A DNA stretch of 64,000 nucleotides from Daphnia carinata (Eukaryota; Arthropoda; Branchiopoda; Diplostraca; Daphniidae), in contig NC_081337.1 of assembly GCF_022539665.2 (NCBI RefSeq), forward strand, positions 9,896,679 to 9,960,678, in the 5' to 3' direction. Positions 46,608-59,659 of the stretch are shown here, piece after piece. The notes below the pieces were generated by a model. That model was given only the letters and a program-made list of their open reading frames with translations. It was not told the origin of the DNA and made no database searches. The position numbers were made by a program, and so were the translations under genes. Numbering within the stretch: position 1 is the first letter of the stretch; each line of letters opens with the position of its first letter.

Positions 46608-47954
46608 ATAAACGTTACCTATTCTTAAAGTAACTTCGTGTCGACTGCTGCGAGCTTACTGTCAAAATAGATTAGCACCTCTAGCGAGATATTTGCGAAC
46701 CAAGAAAGGCAATGCCGCCAAAACGTTCAAAAACGGTTAATAGACACCTGTGTTTACTTTTTAGCGTTTGACCTGAGCCTTTAAGCACCTCCATTTTGAT
46801 CGGGTACAAGTATTGGATACCAAAAAATGTTTTTTTTCGCAGAAGTCTGTGGAAGAGCAAAGTTTTCCAAATGTATCGATATCAACAGAACGAAAACTTT
46901 AAACAAGTGAATTGCGTCCAACGTTTACGTGTATTTTATAGACGGTCTTTACAGTCATCATGTTAAATATAGTGCAACGAAAACAAGTGAATAAATTCTT
47001 CTTTAATTTGATTTACAACCTTATTTAGTTTGCCTTTTAAGTTTAGTGTATAATAAGGAATATGGTATACATTAAACGGAGGGTATGGTAGTCCATCGAT
47101 AAATTGGTATCAGTCGGTGAACGATAATGAAAAGTAAAAACATTTGACCATGGATTTGACAGGAGGGTGTATATTTTATTTGACATGCGGGACGGCAGCG
47201 ATATGTCAATAAGTAATCCAAATCTGGCGAGGAAGAAGAGCTGTTTCGTCACCAACAATAAATAGTATGCAAATTCTTTTTCGTGACCAGCAATAGCTGC
47301 CTCTAGTAGTTTGAAACTTTATTGACATTCAAAGCAATTTTAAAAACATATGACTGCCATTCAATCCCAGTGATGTATGTGGATGCACCCTTCGGTCTTT
47401 ATTTAGCTTCTTGCGATTAACAATTACATTTCCAATTTAAAATCTTCCTACCCTGCCCATTAGGTATCCACCATCACAACCAAACAGAAAATCCTATCCA
47501 AGCTGTACGTAAAAACTGCTTCGATTTTTTTCTCCAGACGTGATCAACTGCAGTCTTAGTGGCATACAAGAATACGGGAAGACAACAAGTGTGATAAAAT
47601 GAAAACATAACAAAATAATATGGCCAAACGTTCCATTGACAATGTTAATATTTATTTAAAACAGCTTCATATAGTAACTATGTTTCTATTTCACATCTAT
47701 CGCGTCTCTTTAAGCACTGAAAACTAATAGGTTTTGTACAATATCGTGTCTATATAATATTCTTTAATGATTGGAGAAATTATCAACACCCATACCATCT
47801 GTAAAACGGTTCAAAATTATATACGTTTTTTATAGCTATGCAGAAAATAATTTCGTTCAAGAAGGAGGTTGAATCGTATCGAGTGGGATGTGGGAGATAT
47901 AGCCTCCCTTTACCACGTAGTAACGTGATGTTAATTTCATATTCAAGAAAATTT
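46608..47954. other. Spacer and 3' flank of the PP1 subunit gene
   Basis: This probably contains the 3' UTR of the gene ending at 47955. No other gene or repeat is supported. Confidence 0.45.
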
Positions 47955-50318
47955 TTACATATAGGGCAAGAAAGTGTCAGATACAGCCAACGGATTATTT
48001 AGAGCAATAGAGGGCAGGTAATTCGAATTGGAAATGCACTGGAACACGTAATTTTTGCTCTGATTGCTATCCCAGATCTCTTGGCCGGCAACACGATAAC
48101 AGATGGCGAAGATGAGTCTTTGCCCCGGCTGCATTGTTTGGGCACCTGCCAGTATAAAAGTGAAGCGGTCTGAAAGCCCGTCGCAGCTGTCGGGCACGTA
48201 AGTAGCTGCCTGGTCGGCTTGAGTACGCCATTCGTCAACCGTGAATCGAATTAGAACAGATTTATGAAAGTCAAGATTGAGAACGCGAACGACACCACGT
48301 AATCTGCTATCATCCACCATGCAGGCTGTTTCCAGGGAAATCTTTTGTCGTTTAACCCTATCCAGGAAGTCGGGCATATTCCCCGGTTGGGTGAAATTGG
48401 CGATGAGAATACGTGGACTATTGACAAATGTGGTGACAGAATTATTGGTGCTTGGATCTCGGCGTGTAATGCGGATGTAGGAACCCGTTTGTGCTGAACG
48501 AGCTAGTGACGATTCATTTTGCGTCGGGGCAACGGCCAAATCGTCGAAGGCCGATTGGGGTACGTGGGGAACTTCGTCTAAGAACGTGCGAACCAGGGCC
48601 AAATCGAGACCCAAGGCATCGGCAAATCGAACAATCTTTTTCCCACCTGGAGTTCCTGGGGGTGTCTTGCATGTTTTGAGAGATGTGCTACGTTGCACGC
48701 GAGGTCGATTGTGTTGGTCGTCGTTTTCATTGTCCGTTTCTTCTTCTTCCTTTGATGGGGTAGATTCTTTCGTTGACGTAACTTCGGAACTCGTCTGGCT
48801 GTATCCATCGTCAACCTCCGGTTTGGTGTTGGAGGCTACATCGATCGCAGGAGACTCAGTCCTGACGTTGACATTGTCATTGACAATGTGTCGATCGTCC
48901 ATTTCTTTTCCATTTTCAATGGGCAGATCATACTCGTCGGCATGAAAGTCTTTGATGTCAGCAGTTACACCAAACGATTGGTCGCTGATAATAGGATCGA
49001 GTCGAACCATGTCTAGTTTAAGTTTGAAAAGATCAGCCAATACATCAGACACCTGTACGCTAGCAGCCCCCAATTTTTCTTCCCGAAAGCAATGCCTGTC
49101 TGGAAAGGCTTCACGCGGACTTGAAATTGGCGAACCGGGTGATACGGATTGCGAGGAATGAATGATCTCGCTTTGCAACGGTTCAGTTAAGGAACCGTTG
49201 TCGGTTAAGAAATCATTGCTCGTGTCGCCCTCTAACTCTCCTTGAAGAGCAAGGCTTGCACGCGCTGCCATTTCACGAAGCGTCGGTGGCATTTCAACGG
49301 GTACCGACTGCGCAAGCGCGTTATCATGGGTAGTGTTGCTAACCGGCATCTCAGTTGTGGCAAGCCCGTTGTGGCCAGACACGTTCATATCAATATTAGT
49401 ATTCACGGCGTCAGAGCGATCCAGAAAGGGTTCACACACGTGGGCACCGTAGGAGTGGTTAAAGTTAAATCGGTCATGATTGGCTTTCTGGGCAAACCCA
49501 GCAGATGCCGGGGATTGCGAAAGACTCTCGTAGAATGAAGGCTCTTCCTCCCTGTCTTTTAAATTGTCTGAATCCTCCTCTCCGCTCAGAGTAGGACTGC
49601 CGAATATGTAGCCAGATTCCATGCCGTCTCCTTGGCCCCTCCCTGGGAGGCCGTCGTCACAGTTGATCACAATCGGTGGTTCATGAACCACCGTTTCTTC
49701 CCCGGCACTATCCAAGTCGACCGGTGTTTCGATTCCAAAATCAAAATATTGGTCACTATCTGACATTGGGTTTGTCGTTGTCGTGCTACTCGAGTCTGAC
49801 TCTTGATCTAGGCTCCGCCCTGATGACGCAGACGAATGTACCTCACGATCCTTATGGTAGTTAACCCAGCTTCCGTCCAGGGCATTACGGTTATTGAAAT
49901 TTGTGCTTGAGTCCATGGTATTTGCAAATGACTCGTTCGGTGATGAAACTAGCGGTAATTTGTTAAGCTGAAAATCTGAAGTCGTATAAACGACGCTGGA
50001 TAAATTGTCTGCGGATCGATTGGGCGTGATCAGCGGTACGCTAGTGACAACACTTTCCACGCGCTTACTGTTCAAATCAAAACGAGCTTCAACTGCCCAA
50101 GAATTGTAGAGATCCTCTTCGTGGCACTGTCTAGCTGATGACAGCTCGTCATCGGTAGTTGACTGCAAAGGGCTCAAAGACCACAATTTTGTCTGAAGTT
50201 TCTTAGCGAACGAATGGGCCGCTTCAGCCCGAGAACGACAACCTAAAGCCAACAAGGAACTAAGCGAACAGGCCGCTCCTGTATCTCCTCCAGGTGAGGA
50301 GAGCGTCTCCAGATTCAT
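47955..50318 (-). CDS. ppp1r3: Protein phosphatase 1 regulatory subunit 3 (glycogen-targeting)
   Basis: This subunit tethers the PP1 catalytic subunit to glycogen, favouring dephosphorylation and activation of glycogen synthase. The single coding exon gives 787 residues. The first 550 or so are low-complexity, acidic and serine-rich. The PP1-docking RVxF-type motif is KIVRFADALGLDL (arginine 564), with the usual VRTFLDEVP following. The C-terminal CBM21 glycogen-binding domain spans about residues 645-775: SLETACMVDDSRLRGVVRVL, FHKSVLIRFTVDEW, DRFTFIL and FAICYRVAGQEIWDSNQSKN. The start chosen is MNLETLSS. The frame stays open 26 codons upstream to a possible acceptor near 50383, so a 5' UTR exon or a slightly longer N-terminus is possible. 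It is much longer than vertebrate PPP1R3B or PPP1R3C, more like PPP1R3A-type or insect Gbs-76A proteins. Confidence 0.92.
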   Translation of the reverse strand: MNLETLSSPGGDTGAACSLSSLLALGCRSRAEAAHSFAKKLQTKLWSLSPLQSTTDDELSSARQCHEEDLYNSWAVEARFDLNSKRVESVVTSVPLITPNRSADNLSSVVYTTSDFQLNKLPLVSSPNESFANTMDSSTNFNNRNALDGSWVNYHKDREVHSSASSGRSLDQESDSSSTTTTNPMSDSDQYFDFGIETPVDLDSAGEETVVHEPPIVINCDDGLPGRGQGDGMESGYIFGSPTLSGEEDSDNLKDREEEPSFYESLSQSPASAGFAQKANHDRFNFNHSYGAHVCEPFLDRSDAVNTNIDMNVSGHNGLATTEMPVSNTTHDNALAQSVPVEMPPTLREMAARASLALQGELEGDTSNDFLTDNGSLTEPLQSEIIHSSQSVSPGSPISSPREAFPDRHCFREEKLGAASVQVSDVLADLFKLKLDMVRLDPIISDQSFGVTADIKDFHADEYDLPIENGKEMDDRHIVNDNVNVRTESPAIDVASNTKPEVDDGYSQTSSEVTSTKESTPSKEEEETDNENDDQHNRPRVQRSTSLKTCKTPPGTPGGKKIVRFADALGLDLALVRTFLDEVPHVPQSAFDDLAVAPTQNESSLARSAQTGSYIRITRRDPSTNNSVTTFVNSPRILIANFTQPGNMPDFLDRVKRQKISLETACMVDDSRLRGVVRVLNLDFHKSVLIRFTVDEWRTQADQAATYVPDSCDGLSDRFTFILAGAQTMQPGQRLIFAICYRVAGQEIWDSNQSKNYVFQCISNSNYLPSIALNNPLAVSDTFLPYM

Positions 50319-53300
50319 GATCAGCCAAACACATTGATGTTGAGCCTTCTGGTCCTTCTTGGTCCTCCCGTTACGCTTTTTCCTAATACAGAGCACGAAC
50401 CTTCAAAGAGATTTCGGTAATGTAGGGAGGATTCACACCGACTTCTCCAGACAAGCGTCACTACCTGAATAAGTCGGAAAAAAAAGAACGCGAAAAACTG
50501 TTAAGTATTTCGTCGTTCGGACCCCAAAGGCAATCATTAAGAAAAACAGCAAGGCCCCGCTTTCTCTTGAAAAGGCTATAAGGACATGGCCACAGAGAGT
50601 CAACAGTCCAATTTGGACCGATGGCGCTGCCACTTTTTTCTACCTTGCAGCCATCAAGGAAAAACATTTTATGCGGAATTGCTGGAAGGGATTCATTATT
50701 GGCAAATAGTTCTAAAATTAAGGCTAATCATGTACTGATGGAAACATAACACAAAAAACTTGTTTTGCACGAAACAAACGCAGCAATGATTCAGCAGATT
50801 TTGCGGGGGAAAAATCGAAGGTGAAACGTAGCCGCTGGATAATTTAGCATATGACTATGTAAGTAAGTGGCCTACTTTTACCTGGAGTATTAAAAATAAA
50901 AGAACAAAGTTTGCAGCTGGGTAAAGCTCCAAAAGTGCAACCAGCAGTTTTAGCAAACGCACACGCACATCTACAACCTTGAAAGACGATTTGGCGGTCA
51001 TTATCGATTAATAGTCCAATAATTGGTCTGTAAGCAATAACAGTACAATCGACCCACACAGTCACACGTATTCCTGTTAATCAGTGGTGCCATAGGCTTG
51101 CAGTTAATCGATAACAGGGCCTCATGCTGTACCAATATCTAGGCAATTTTCTTTTTTTGTGGTTTCTTTTTCTGATTGAATGATGTGTGCCACTGGACTT
51201 GAGATACCAAGTAATCATCTTCCCAGAGACAGCAACAAATTTTGGGACAATGCTCAGCTTCAAAACAAAGGATAGATGCAACTGGGAATGCAAAACGTTT
51301 TGAGCTTTAACTGTGTTGGGTTCAAAGAAACCTAAGACCTGTCAACAAACTTCAGATGTCTGTGAGTATTATTTTCTCTCGAGAGTTTGGACATTGAACC
51401 TCTATAACGCATGCCTATCTGCACCAAGGGCCTCAATAGAGGGCACCGAACTCCCTAGAATCTATGCTAATGTTATTGAAAGTTGACTGGACCACCATAT
51501 TTAGTTGTTCCTATTACGACCGTACAAGATAACAATATTCAATTCTTTACATGGAAATCACGTGAATTCTAGACTTTCTAACAATAACTAAACAAGAACA
51601 ATCTAACTCAGTTCCAATTATGTCATTTAGCTGTAACGTCGAATGTTGGTCTAATAAATTTTTTAGCAACGTAACAAAAAAACGCCAAAACCAAACATGG
51701 CAAAAGAAACAAGAGCTCAAGTTGCTAAAACAGGATATTGAGAATGGCAATAAGTGCTTGATAACCTTTGATTGATCTTCCAAGTTAACATTTGGCACAT
51801 ATTCCATAAATCATTTACAGGAAATGTAATGTAATGCAAACTTACTTTATTTTTTGAACAGATGACAAGCAGATGAGTGGAGCAGGCAGCACACGTGATC
51901 GTTTGACCGACTAGCGACCTTGGCGTAGCTGCACAGCACAACACAAGCAGCAAAGCAGTCCTACTCGACGTTGGACGGTTTATTGGACTGCACGAAGACC
52001 GAACGTGACTGAGAGAAGCGAAGAGAAAGGCTGTGTTGTTCGGGGTATACACTCGCACGTAGACGTTGCCAGGTCACCTTGACCGGAGAAACCAGACGAA
52101 TACTCCGGAAAACGAAACAGAAAGTCCTGTGTAGTGCAAGTCGCCCTCTTGCTATCCCGCCGCCTTATTTCCATCTGAACACAGATGAATGAGGTGCCCT
52201 TCTTTATCGCTTTGTTTTGGAAAAAAAAATAATAGTCAGGCGTTTGCGCAATGGACTCCTTCTTTCCCCGGTACAGCAGAAAGTCTTGTGATAAAAACAA
52301 TTGGAAGCACCAACTGCGTAAAATGTAGCATGACTTCAAATATCCTGAAAAAAAAAATGACACAATCTATTTTAAAAAGAAAATCAATGGAAAATAGAGC
52401 ATCGTAGTTTCTCACGTCATACTAGCCCGTTGTATTTTCTTTTTCGGTATCAGCTGAAAACCATGCTGACTGTTGCTATGAGTAATATGGAAGTCCATTG
52501 ATATTCGCCACATGGGATATTCCGCTACGGAAGCCATACAACACTTGGCTTCGCTATCAATGATCTGGGAATTTGCTATTCTTGGGCAGTGTTGTGGGGG
52601 CAGATGGAGAATAGAAAGCAATACAATCTTAAACAAGGAAAATAAATGAATAATTAATCTGTAAGATGCTGAAAAAGTAATTTAAAACGCACGTGGGTCA
52701 ATGTTACGCTGATCAAAACACCCAGAAATGTGAGATCACGCTGTGTGTTTTTATGTGCACCCAACCGTCAGCTGAGACACGTCAGCCGACGTCGCAAAAA
52801 ATCGTCAGCTTGTTATTGGACAAACCTTCCCGCCAACTTTATTATTTTGTTTTCTTCCCGCTGAATAGCGAATTATTCCCGTTTTAGAGAGAGTCTACGT
52901 TGGTTTCTAGAACAAGCCTGGAATTATTCTTAGATCGAGATTGCACGATGATGCTCGTGCCAAGCTATACGAAAACAACCGCCGCGTTCAGAGCACGAGC
53001 TTGCTGAAGTGAGAACTAAATTGCTGGAGCTGAGACGCATTCGCCACGAGTATTGCCTTTCGAAATTTGATTTTTTTTTTTTTGCGGGGGCAGGAAAGAA
53101 TTGAAAAAGATATAGCATTGCAGAAGGAACTATAGCGAATAAAGGGATACCGAAAATATTAAATGAAAACGTACAGCTGATACTAGAAATAACGATTCCC
53201 TATTTTTCATTAAGTTCCATGTCAAAAACATGATCATCTAGTACGTTAATCATAACCAATTGGAATATTATCAGGTGAGGTAATATACTTAAAATTTCCG

Positions 53301-55470
53301 ACGTGGAATGAGCTAACCTTGTAACTAAATGCTGCTGCGCATGCGTCCAGCTCGTGGGCAACCAAAGACAAGTCAATTTCGAGCGAATGTCTTTGTTGTC
53401 TGTTTTAGGAAATGCTCAGCAATGAATAGACTGGTGTTCTTAAAACAGCGTGAAATGCAAATCCCAAACAAAGCTCACAAGTGTAAGAGCATAGTAAAAA
53501 TTGGCACGAAACGGAGGACCCAAAGAAACGTTAAATTACCTCGAAAATTATACAGTATACTAGGTATAAATAGTAAAAAATTAATAAAAAGGTTAACATA
53601 CAAACAGACACATTAAAATGGTGCTAGGATACGTGGGGAATCAACCTCATCGAACAAAACTGTTACAACCCGACATTGGGCGCTTTTCACGCTTCCCCCT
53701 TCGCAAACGTCAAGCAAACCGGTTAAAATCAAACACAGCAAAGCAGCCAGTTCAGCACTCGAAGATTTGAAAAGGTGGGAAACGGTGAGGAAGGCTGGGG
53801 GCAAAGTCCCTCGTACTTTCAAAAATCGTTAGGCAATAAGAAAAGAAATCTTTTGGTTGGCAAGCTTTGAAAAAAACACAAACAAACTACAATCAATCTA
53901 AATAAATCAAACGAAATATATTATGTGCTAAAAAACGGAAAAAATAAATATTGGAAATGTGCGACGACGAATTTTTAAGCGACGAACCATAGAATTCGAA
54001 GTTTTTTATATCATGCGAATATATGTTGTAAAAGTTGTAAAAAAAGAAAATAGATGAGTAACCTTGTAGTCAGACTCAGATACCCAAAGACATTTTGGCA
54101 CACTATGAACTTCTTCTCTATCAGACACGCAACACGCACGTAGACAACAGCCTAGTCATACGATCGATCTATAGACCTATGCGTATCTTTCAAATTTTTG
54201 CCAAAGTTAGTAGTCCATGTATTGTGTGTAAGCCACCCTCCCTCAGTTAAACTAGCAAACCAAAAACGCAGTTAAGTAAAAATAAATAAATAAAATAGAG
54301 GAAATCAAAAGTTGCAAAGGTGTCGAAGGGATGTTAGTAAATGTGATTCGCTTTTGTTCATAAACCGAAAATCAGAATGAATTAATATGAAAATTCGCTT
54401 TGTTTAGTGATTGTTGAAAACCATAGCAGCGCTTTCACGTATCTTTCATTACGAAATTGCTCAGGGAAGAAAGTGCATAATACCTCCATTTATAGATTCC
54501 ACAAAAATTCTTTCCTCGGTTGTCCAAAATGAAGAACCCCGCAACACATGAAAAACTGAGATTCTTCTTCTTTTTTCCTGAAACCTTTGTGGAAACATCC
54601 GAGCAAGATAGGGAATTTAAAAGTCCACTGTTTTGAGGCGGTTACAATCTCACTATCTCGAATAAAACACGTAAAACACGCTTTTCTACGCACGCACAAA
54701 TTGTCACGTAGGCAAGCAAAATGTGCCGATTGCAGCGTAGACCTTTGAGGAGTTTTTTTTGCTGACGGAAGGTAAGGAAACGTCGTACGCACTGTTATTA
54801 AAATGGTGCCCAAATAAGAATTGTTTTATCACTCGATGACCATTTGTGAATTACGAAAGATACCTTAGGTAGGCTAAAATCGAAATAGGAAAATTACGCC
54901 TTTCACTGCAACTAATGCTGACCCTTTCGTATTTGTAAACTGAAGCCACGAACGTATTGATAGTCAAGATTGAAATTCAAACAAGCAAACAACAAATTGT
55001 GAGTGATAGCAATGTCAGCCTATGGTGCAATCGTGGTCAAAGAATTTTACGTTATCTTCACAAGGGCTGTATAGTGACAACGCGTTTATGCTTAAAGGGT
55101 GGCATCTCACGATACTTCCAAGAAAGATTCATAAAATTTTGGTCTATGGATAGTACAGTGACGCATGCCAACCGCGGCGAATTAAATGTCACCATTACAG
55201 GGCCATTGGCTTTGAGTGGAATAAATATTCGTGAAGTAATCCCGATAAAGTATTGCTTTTTTTTAAATCGTTTTTTTGTTTTGCAAAACGATTCAATTAA
55301 AAAACTAAATTCTAACTAATTCTTGGTTCCTTAATTAAGCGCAAGATAATACTTTGATTCAGATTATTCGCATAAAACGAACATTTTTATTGAATAAAAA
55401 TGAAGCTTAAGGTTTCAGAATTAGTAGAGCTTTGCTGCAAGAATCTTTTCAATTCAAAAAGATTTTTCCA
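50319..55470. other. 5 kb region without an assigned gene
   Basis: This should hold the 5' UTR and promoter of the PP1 subunit gene and the 3' UTR of the aminopeptidase gene. One coding-looking but broken stretch lies at 52909-53095. Open frames elsewhere, such as 120 codons at 54957-55319, have no recognisable features. Confidence 0.45.
52909..53095 (+). pseudogene. Coiled-coil coding remnant, frame broken
   Basis: After an acceptor-like TTTCTAG the plus strand reads NKPGIILRSRLHDDARAKLY, then ENNRRVQ. One base out of frame it continues EHELAEVRTKLLELRRIRHE and YCLSKF before running into a T homopolymer. Both parts are strongly charged and heptad-like, as though they were one coiled coil interrupted by an indel near 52991. 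I recognise no family. It may be a pseudogene fragment or an exon with a sequence error. Confidence 0.35.
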
Positions 55471-58400
55471 TCAGAAGCCTTTATTAGCGAACCACTGGTT
55501 CAAGATTTTGAAATTTTTATCCATCCATTTAATGTTGGCAGATACTACCGACTGAATATTGTTGGCAGACGTTTGCGCTTTTTGGAGTAACATAACTTTC
55601 GACTCCATAAGTTTTTGAATCTAGTCGCAAAAAAGCGACAACTTAGTCACAACATAGATAAATATAAAAGTAAAAATCAACTTACCTTGACAAGCTCCTC
55701 CTGCGTGTTAAGGCTGCTTGTAGTACTGCTAAGCATTTGAAGGACGCGTACTGGATTCCCAAAGCTATTCATTTAAAATGATGACAAAAAACTGCGATCA
55801 GCCGCGAACAAAAGAATTAAAATTGAAATTTCTTACTACGAAAACATTTCTTCAAAATGATTTACGACGAATTGGAAGGCTATTCTTCGTCCACCGGGAT
55901 TGCTAGCCACTGCGCTGATCACACGGCGCCCGTCTTGCTTGCGAATTCCCGACTTTGGATCGAGCGCGAAGGACAAATAGCGAATAAGAATCCAAGGATC
56001 GCGACTGCATCCAAGTGCCGACAAAAGAACATCTCGATCCTGCGCCGAGGTCGTATTAAAGCTCATTTGATAAGCAAAGTCCCATTCCAATTGGCCGCCG
56101 TATTTGATGGCAGTACAGTAGGTAGAGGACCGAAGATCGGGAATGATGCTGTATTTTAAAAAAGGAAGCGGTATTCTTGCATTTCTTTTTAAAATTAAAA
56201 AAATTAGCGCATACAACCTGTTTGATCTAATAGGATCCGGGCTATCCATCCATTTGTCAAACAACAGCTGCGCTTGTCGAATGCAGGGCCTATATTCTTG
56301 ACTACACGCTTGGGTTGTCATTGAGATACGCAACATTTTGGTGAGGGGACTGTCATTAGGCTGGAAGTCCGTTCCTAGGCGGGTGTAGGAGGGAACTACC
56401 AATGACCTCATAAAGGCCTAAAAAGCAAAGCATTCAGTGAACTATAAAATGAGGAAATGGCGCATTCAAATAATACCTTGTATCTTCCATGATCTTTTGT
56501 ATACGATAACATCCGACCAATATAATTTAGAGCCCTAAAGGCGCTAGTCCAAGGTACATGGTGATCCTCATTGGAAAGGTATTCAATTAGGTTGAAGGGC
56601 GTAGAGTACGGCAAAATTTCTGCAGCAGCCAAAGCAAATGCATCGTCGATGAGGTAAGCTCGGTTGATGGGGTGGATAACATGGTGACAAGTTTTTAGTT
56701 GAAGGTTAAGAAGCCCCCAATTTCTTTCGTCATAATTGACTCGATAGTAGCCCGTAGCAAGAATGTTGGCAATAATCCAAGAATCTTCACTTTTGCCGAT
56801 AAATTTAGTTGCAGAGAGTTCATTCGGGGTGAGCCAAAAAGCAGGCCGAGTGTTGCTTTGGTTAAAATCCTGAACAACAGAATCAGTGAGCGAGACTGGT
56901 ACCCACCATCGATAGGTTGGGAAATCTGTTCGTTTTGATCCGACGGAATTTGTGGCGGTTGTTGATTTCTCAGCACTTGAAGTAGTTGGCGTAACTCCAC
57001 GTAGGAACCGTTTCTGTACATCAAATGGTTGTAATAAGATTGGCTAGTTTTATACATACCAGCGTCAATCTTACTTGGTGGATGAAGGCGTAACCATCCG
57101 TGTAATTTCGCTCTATGGTGATGACCGGGAAACCCATTTGCAACGTCCAGGTGTCCATAATCGTTTTAATGTCAAGATTCAGTGGCAAAACCGCATCCCG
57201 GTGAGCCTGTTCACTCAAGAATTGCCAAAGTTCATCCTGTTGAGCATTTTTGTACTTCCTTAAAATAAAATCAATAAATTCGCTTATCATACTATTGTAG
57301 TTTTAACCAGATTGCAATACTTTTCGTTAAGATAGTTGGTGATTCCCTGACGGAATGTTGCCTCTCCAAGAAAATCATTCATCATTCGAATCACAGCAGC
57401 ACCTGTTATAAGTTAGTATGTTAAATACAGAAAATGTAAATGTAAAAATACTCAAATGAGCTTATATAGATTCATCGTGTTTATTACCTTTTGTATAAGA
57501 GATGGCATCAAAAATTTCTGTTATTTGTGTTGGGTGCTGTAAAATAAAATAAGTTGTTTGTTACAGAGTTCTTTGAACGAACTAATTTTGAATTTGAGTA
57601 TTTACTGCAACATCTATTGATATGGCGTGAGACGATTCAAGTCCGTCCGCATCCATCACGGAAAGAAAATCTAAAGCTTGCAAAGTGCCATACTGATATT
57701 TGGGTGATACCTATTTCATAGATGAAAAAGTAAAAAAAAAAGGTTAAGAAAAAAAAAAAATCTGATCGCTCATTTGGCATTTATTACGTTGTCAAGAACC
57801 AAGCGTTGAACGTATGTGGCGAAGCCTTCATTCAACCTATTTGATTAAAATTAGATGATTTACTTCTTCCTTACATAATTAAATTTTTTAATATGTAATT
57901 TACTAATGTAATTTACTATTTAATTAAGTTTATTACCATAAACCGTTCCACCAATCCATGGTAACTAAATTTCCAAACCTGAGAAAAACATTCAGTAATT
58001 AGGTAAGATTTTGATATATATTCAACCATAAAGGTGATCTAACCATTGATGTGCTAACTCGTGGGCAATAACACGTTCGACGTTCATTTCATCGCGAATC
58101 GCTGCCGATTTTGGATTCACCAGCAAAGTCGTCTCTCTGTGGGTTAGCAGTAAAAGTAGGACACAGTAAGTTTAATAAAACCGGCTAAAATAAAACCATT
58201 TCACGAAACCTGTAAGTGACGAGTCCCCAATTTTCCATGGCACCAGAGGAAAAGTCGGGCAAACCAACAAGATCAATTTTGGGAAGGGGAAACGAAACTT
58301 GAAAATATTCTTCCAAAAATTCAAGCATAGTGGGCGCCACCTTTACGGCCAAGTCCACTTGATCAATCGCATCCGCACGCGCCCATATGCGTATGTCTGT

Positions 58401-59656
58401 TACATTGTGCGTCGATTGGTTATCGCTATCTTTGCGAATGACCGGCCTTGCTTGGCGAAAACTGAATTCCGAAACCAAGCACGCAATAAGATAAGTTGAC
58501 ATTGGCACGGACTTTTCATAGAAATCCCAGACCCAACCCTCTTTGTTGGACCTGTTTTTAAAATACAAAAATTATATTAGCCTTGGTTTCGATGTGAGAG
58601 TGACCCTTATATCAAATGTAAAATGGGTGCGTGAAATACAAGTATTTGACAGTAGAATGATTAGTTTTGCGCGTTAGCATTTAACTAGCGGGGGTTTCCA
58701 ATTTAGAAATTTAAGATTTAAACAAGAAAGTGGATGAAAAATAAAAAATAAACTATTTTGCCTTTTCAACAACCACGAAATTTATACTGTAATAACCGGT
58801 AAGACCACTCAAGCATGGCTTTATACTTACATAGGTTCGCTTTTGACATGCGGCATATTAGACAGTGATGTGTAGTTGGTTCGCCGTCCGATTGACATGG
58901 TGAAAGTGGCTTTCATGGCTGGCTCGTCAAGGCATGGAAAAGCTAGTCGAGCTGACGTGGGTTCAAATTGCGTGACACCCACCCATCTGACGGTAACAAA
59001 GAGTTAAGCTATTTTTATAATTTTACTTAACGGTTCTATTGCAATAAAAATCCATACTTTTTAGTTTTGCTTTTCAAATCCAAATATTCGGAGCCATAAA
59101 AACCCTTCAAATTCTTCGCCAATGACCTGTTTTACCAATTAAAGTTATTACAATAAAACATTTTGTTGTCTGTCCATCCAAGTACGTACCCGGAATAGTT
59201 AAAACTGACGCGGTAACGCCCGTTTTCTTCCAACTTCGAGCCTAAATAAATTATGACGAATTCTTTTTCGACGTCGTATGAAACTGGACGAAGGACTTTC
59301 AACATCTCATGTTTTTCACTAATCCCGGTCGAACTGATTTTGCTAACATCATTTTCTTGCATTATGTCCTTTGCTTTTGACAGAAGTTGGTTAACGAAAA
59401 TGCTTTCCTCGTTCAATGTCAAATTCACAGCGTGCATCACAATACGATCTGTAGGTGACTGTACGAAAAAATCCAAGTGAACAAAGCCTTCAATGTCAGT
59501 GTTGCCCTGATGAATGTCAGGGATTATGCCAATGTTGTAGTGTTCTGGCACGATGGATTTCGGAAGCCTAATATCGGGCAGAAATTTTCCTTCTGTGTTC
59601 ACGATAGTACCACACAAAACTGCTGCAAAGAAATAGAGCCCCATGACAGGAGCCAT
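55471..59656 (-). CDS. M1-family zinc aminopeptidase, secreted, 16 coding exons
   Basis: It should remove N-terminal residues from peptides outside the cell. Exons (minus) are 59190-59656, 59058-59126, 58831-58986, 58210-58551, 58044-58136, 57937-57978, 57788-57836, 57606-57710, 57488-57536, 57321-57402, 57060-57258, 56477-57013, 56218-56417, 55840-56148, 55686-55764 and 55471-55620, totalling 2,928 bases (975 residues) with all phases closing. A signal peptide ([19 protein letters not shown]) precedes the M1 domain. The substrate motif GAMENWG is at 334-340. The zinc site HELAH is at 370-374, with the third ligand glutamate 393 in NEGFA, giving the canonical HExxH-18-E. The ERAP1-like C-terminal domain follows ([22 protein letters not shown]). 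There is no C-terminal hydrophobic or GPI tail, so it is probably soluble, unless the signal acts as an anchor. A 5' UTR intron probably ends at 59660. Confidence 0.96.
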
Positions 59657-59659
59657 TGT

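Noticed and set aside
54957-55319. 120-codon plus-strand open frame
   Set aside because: It has no motif or family resemblance, starts in AT-rich sequence and ends in a low-complexity run; no support as a gene.
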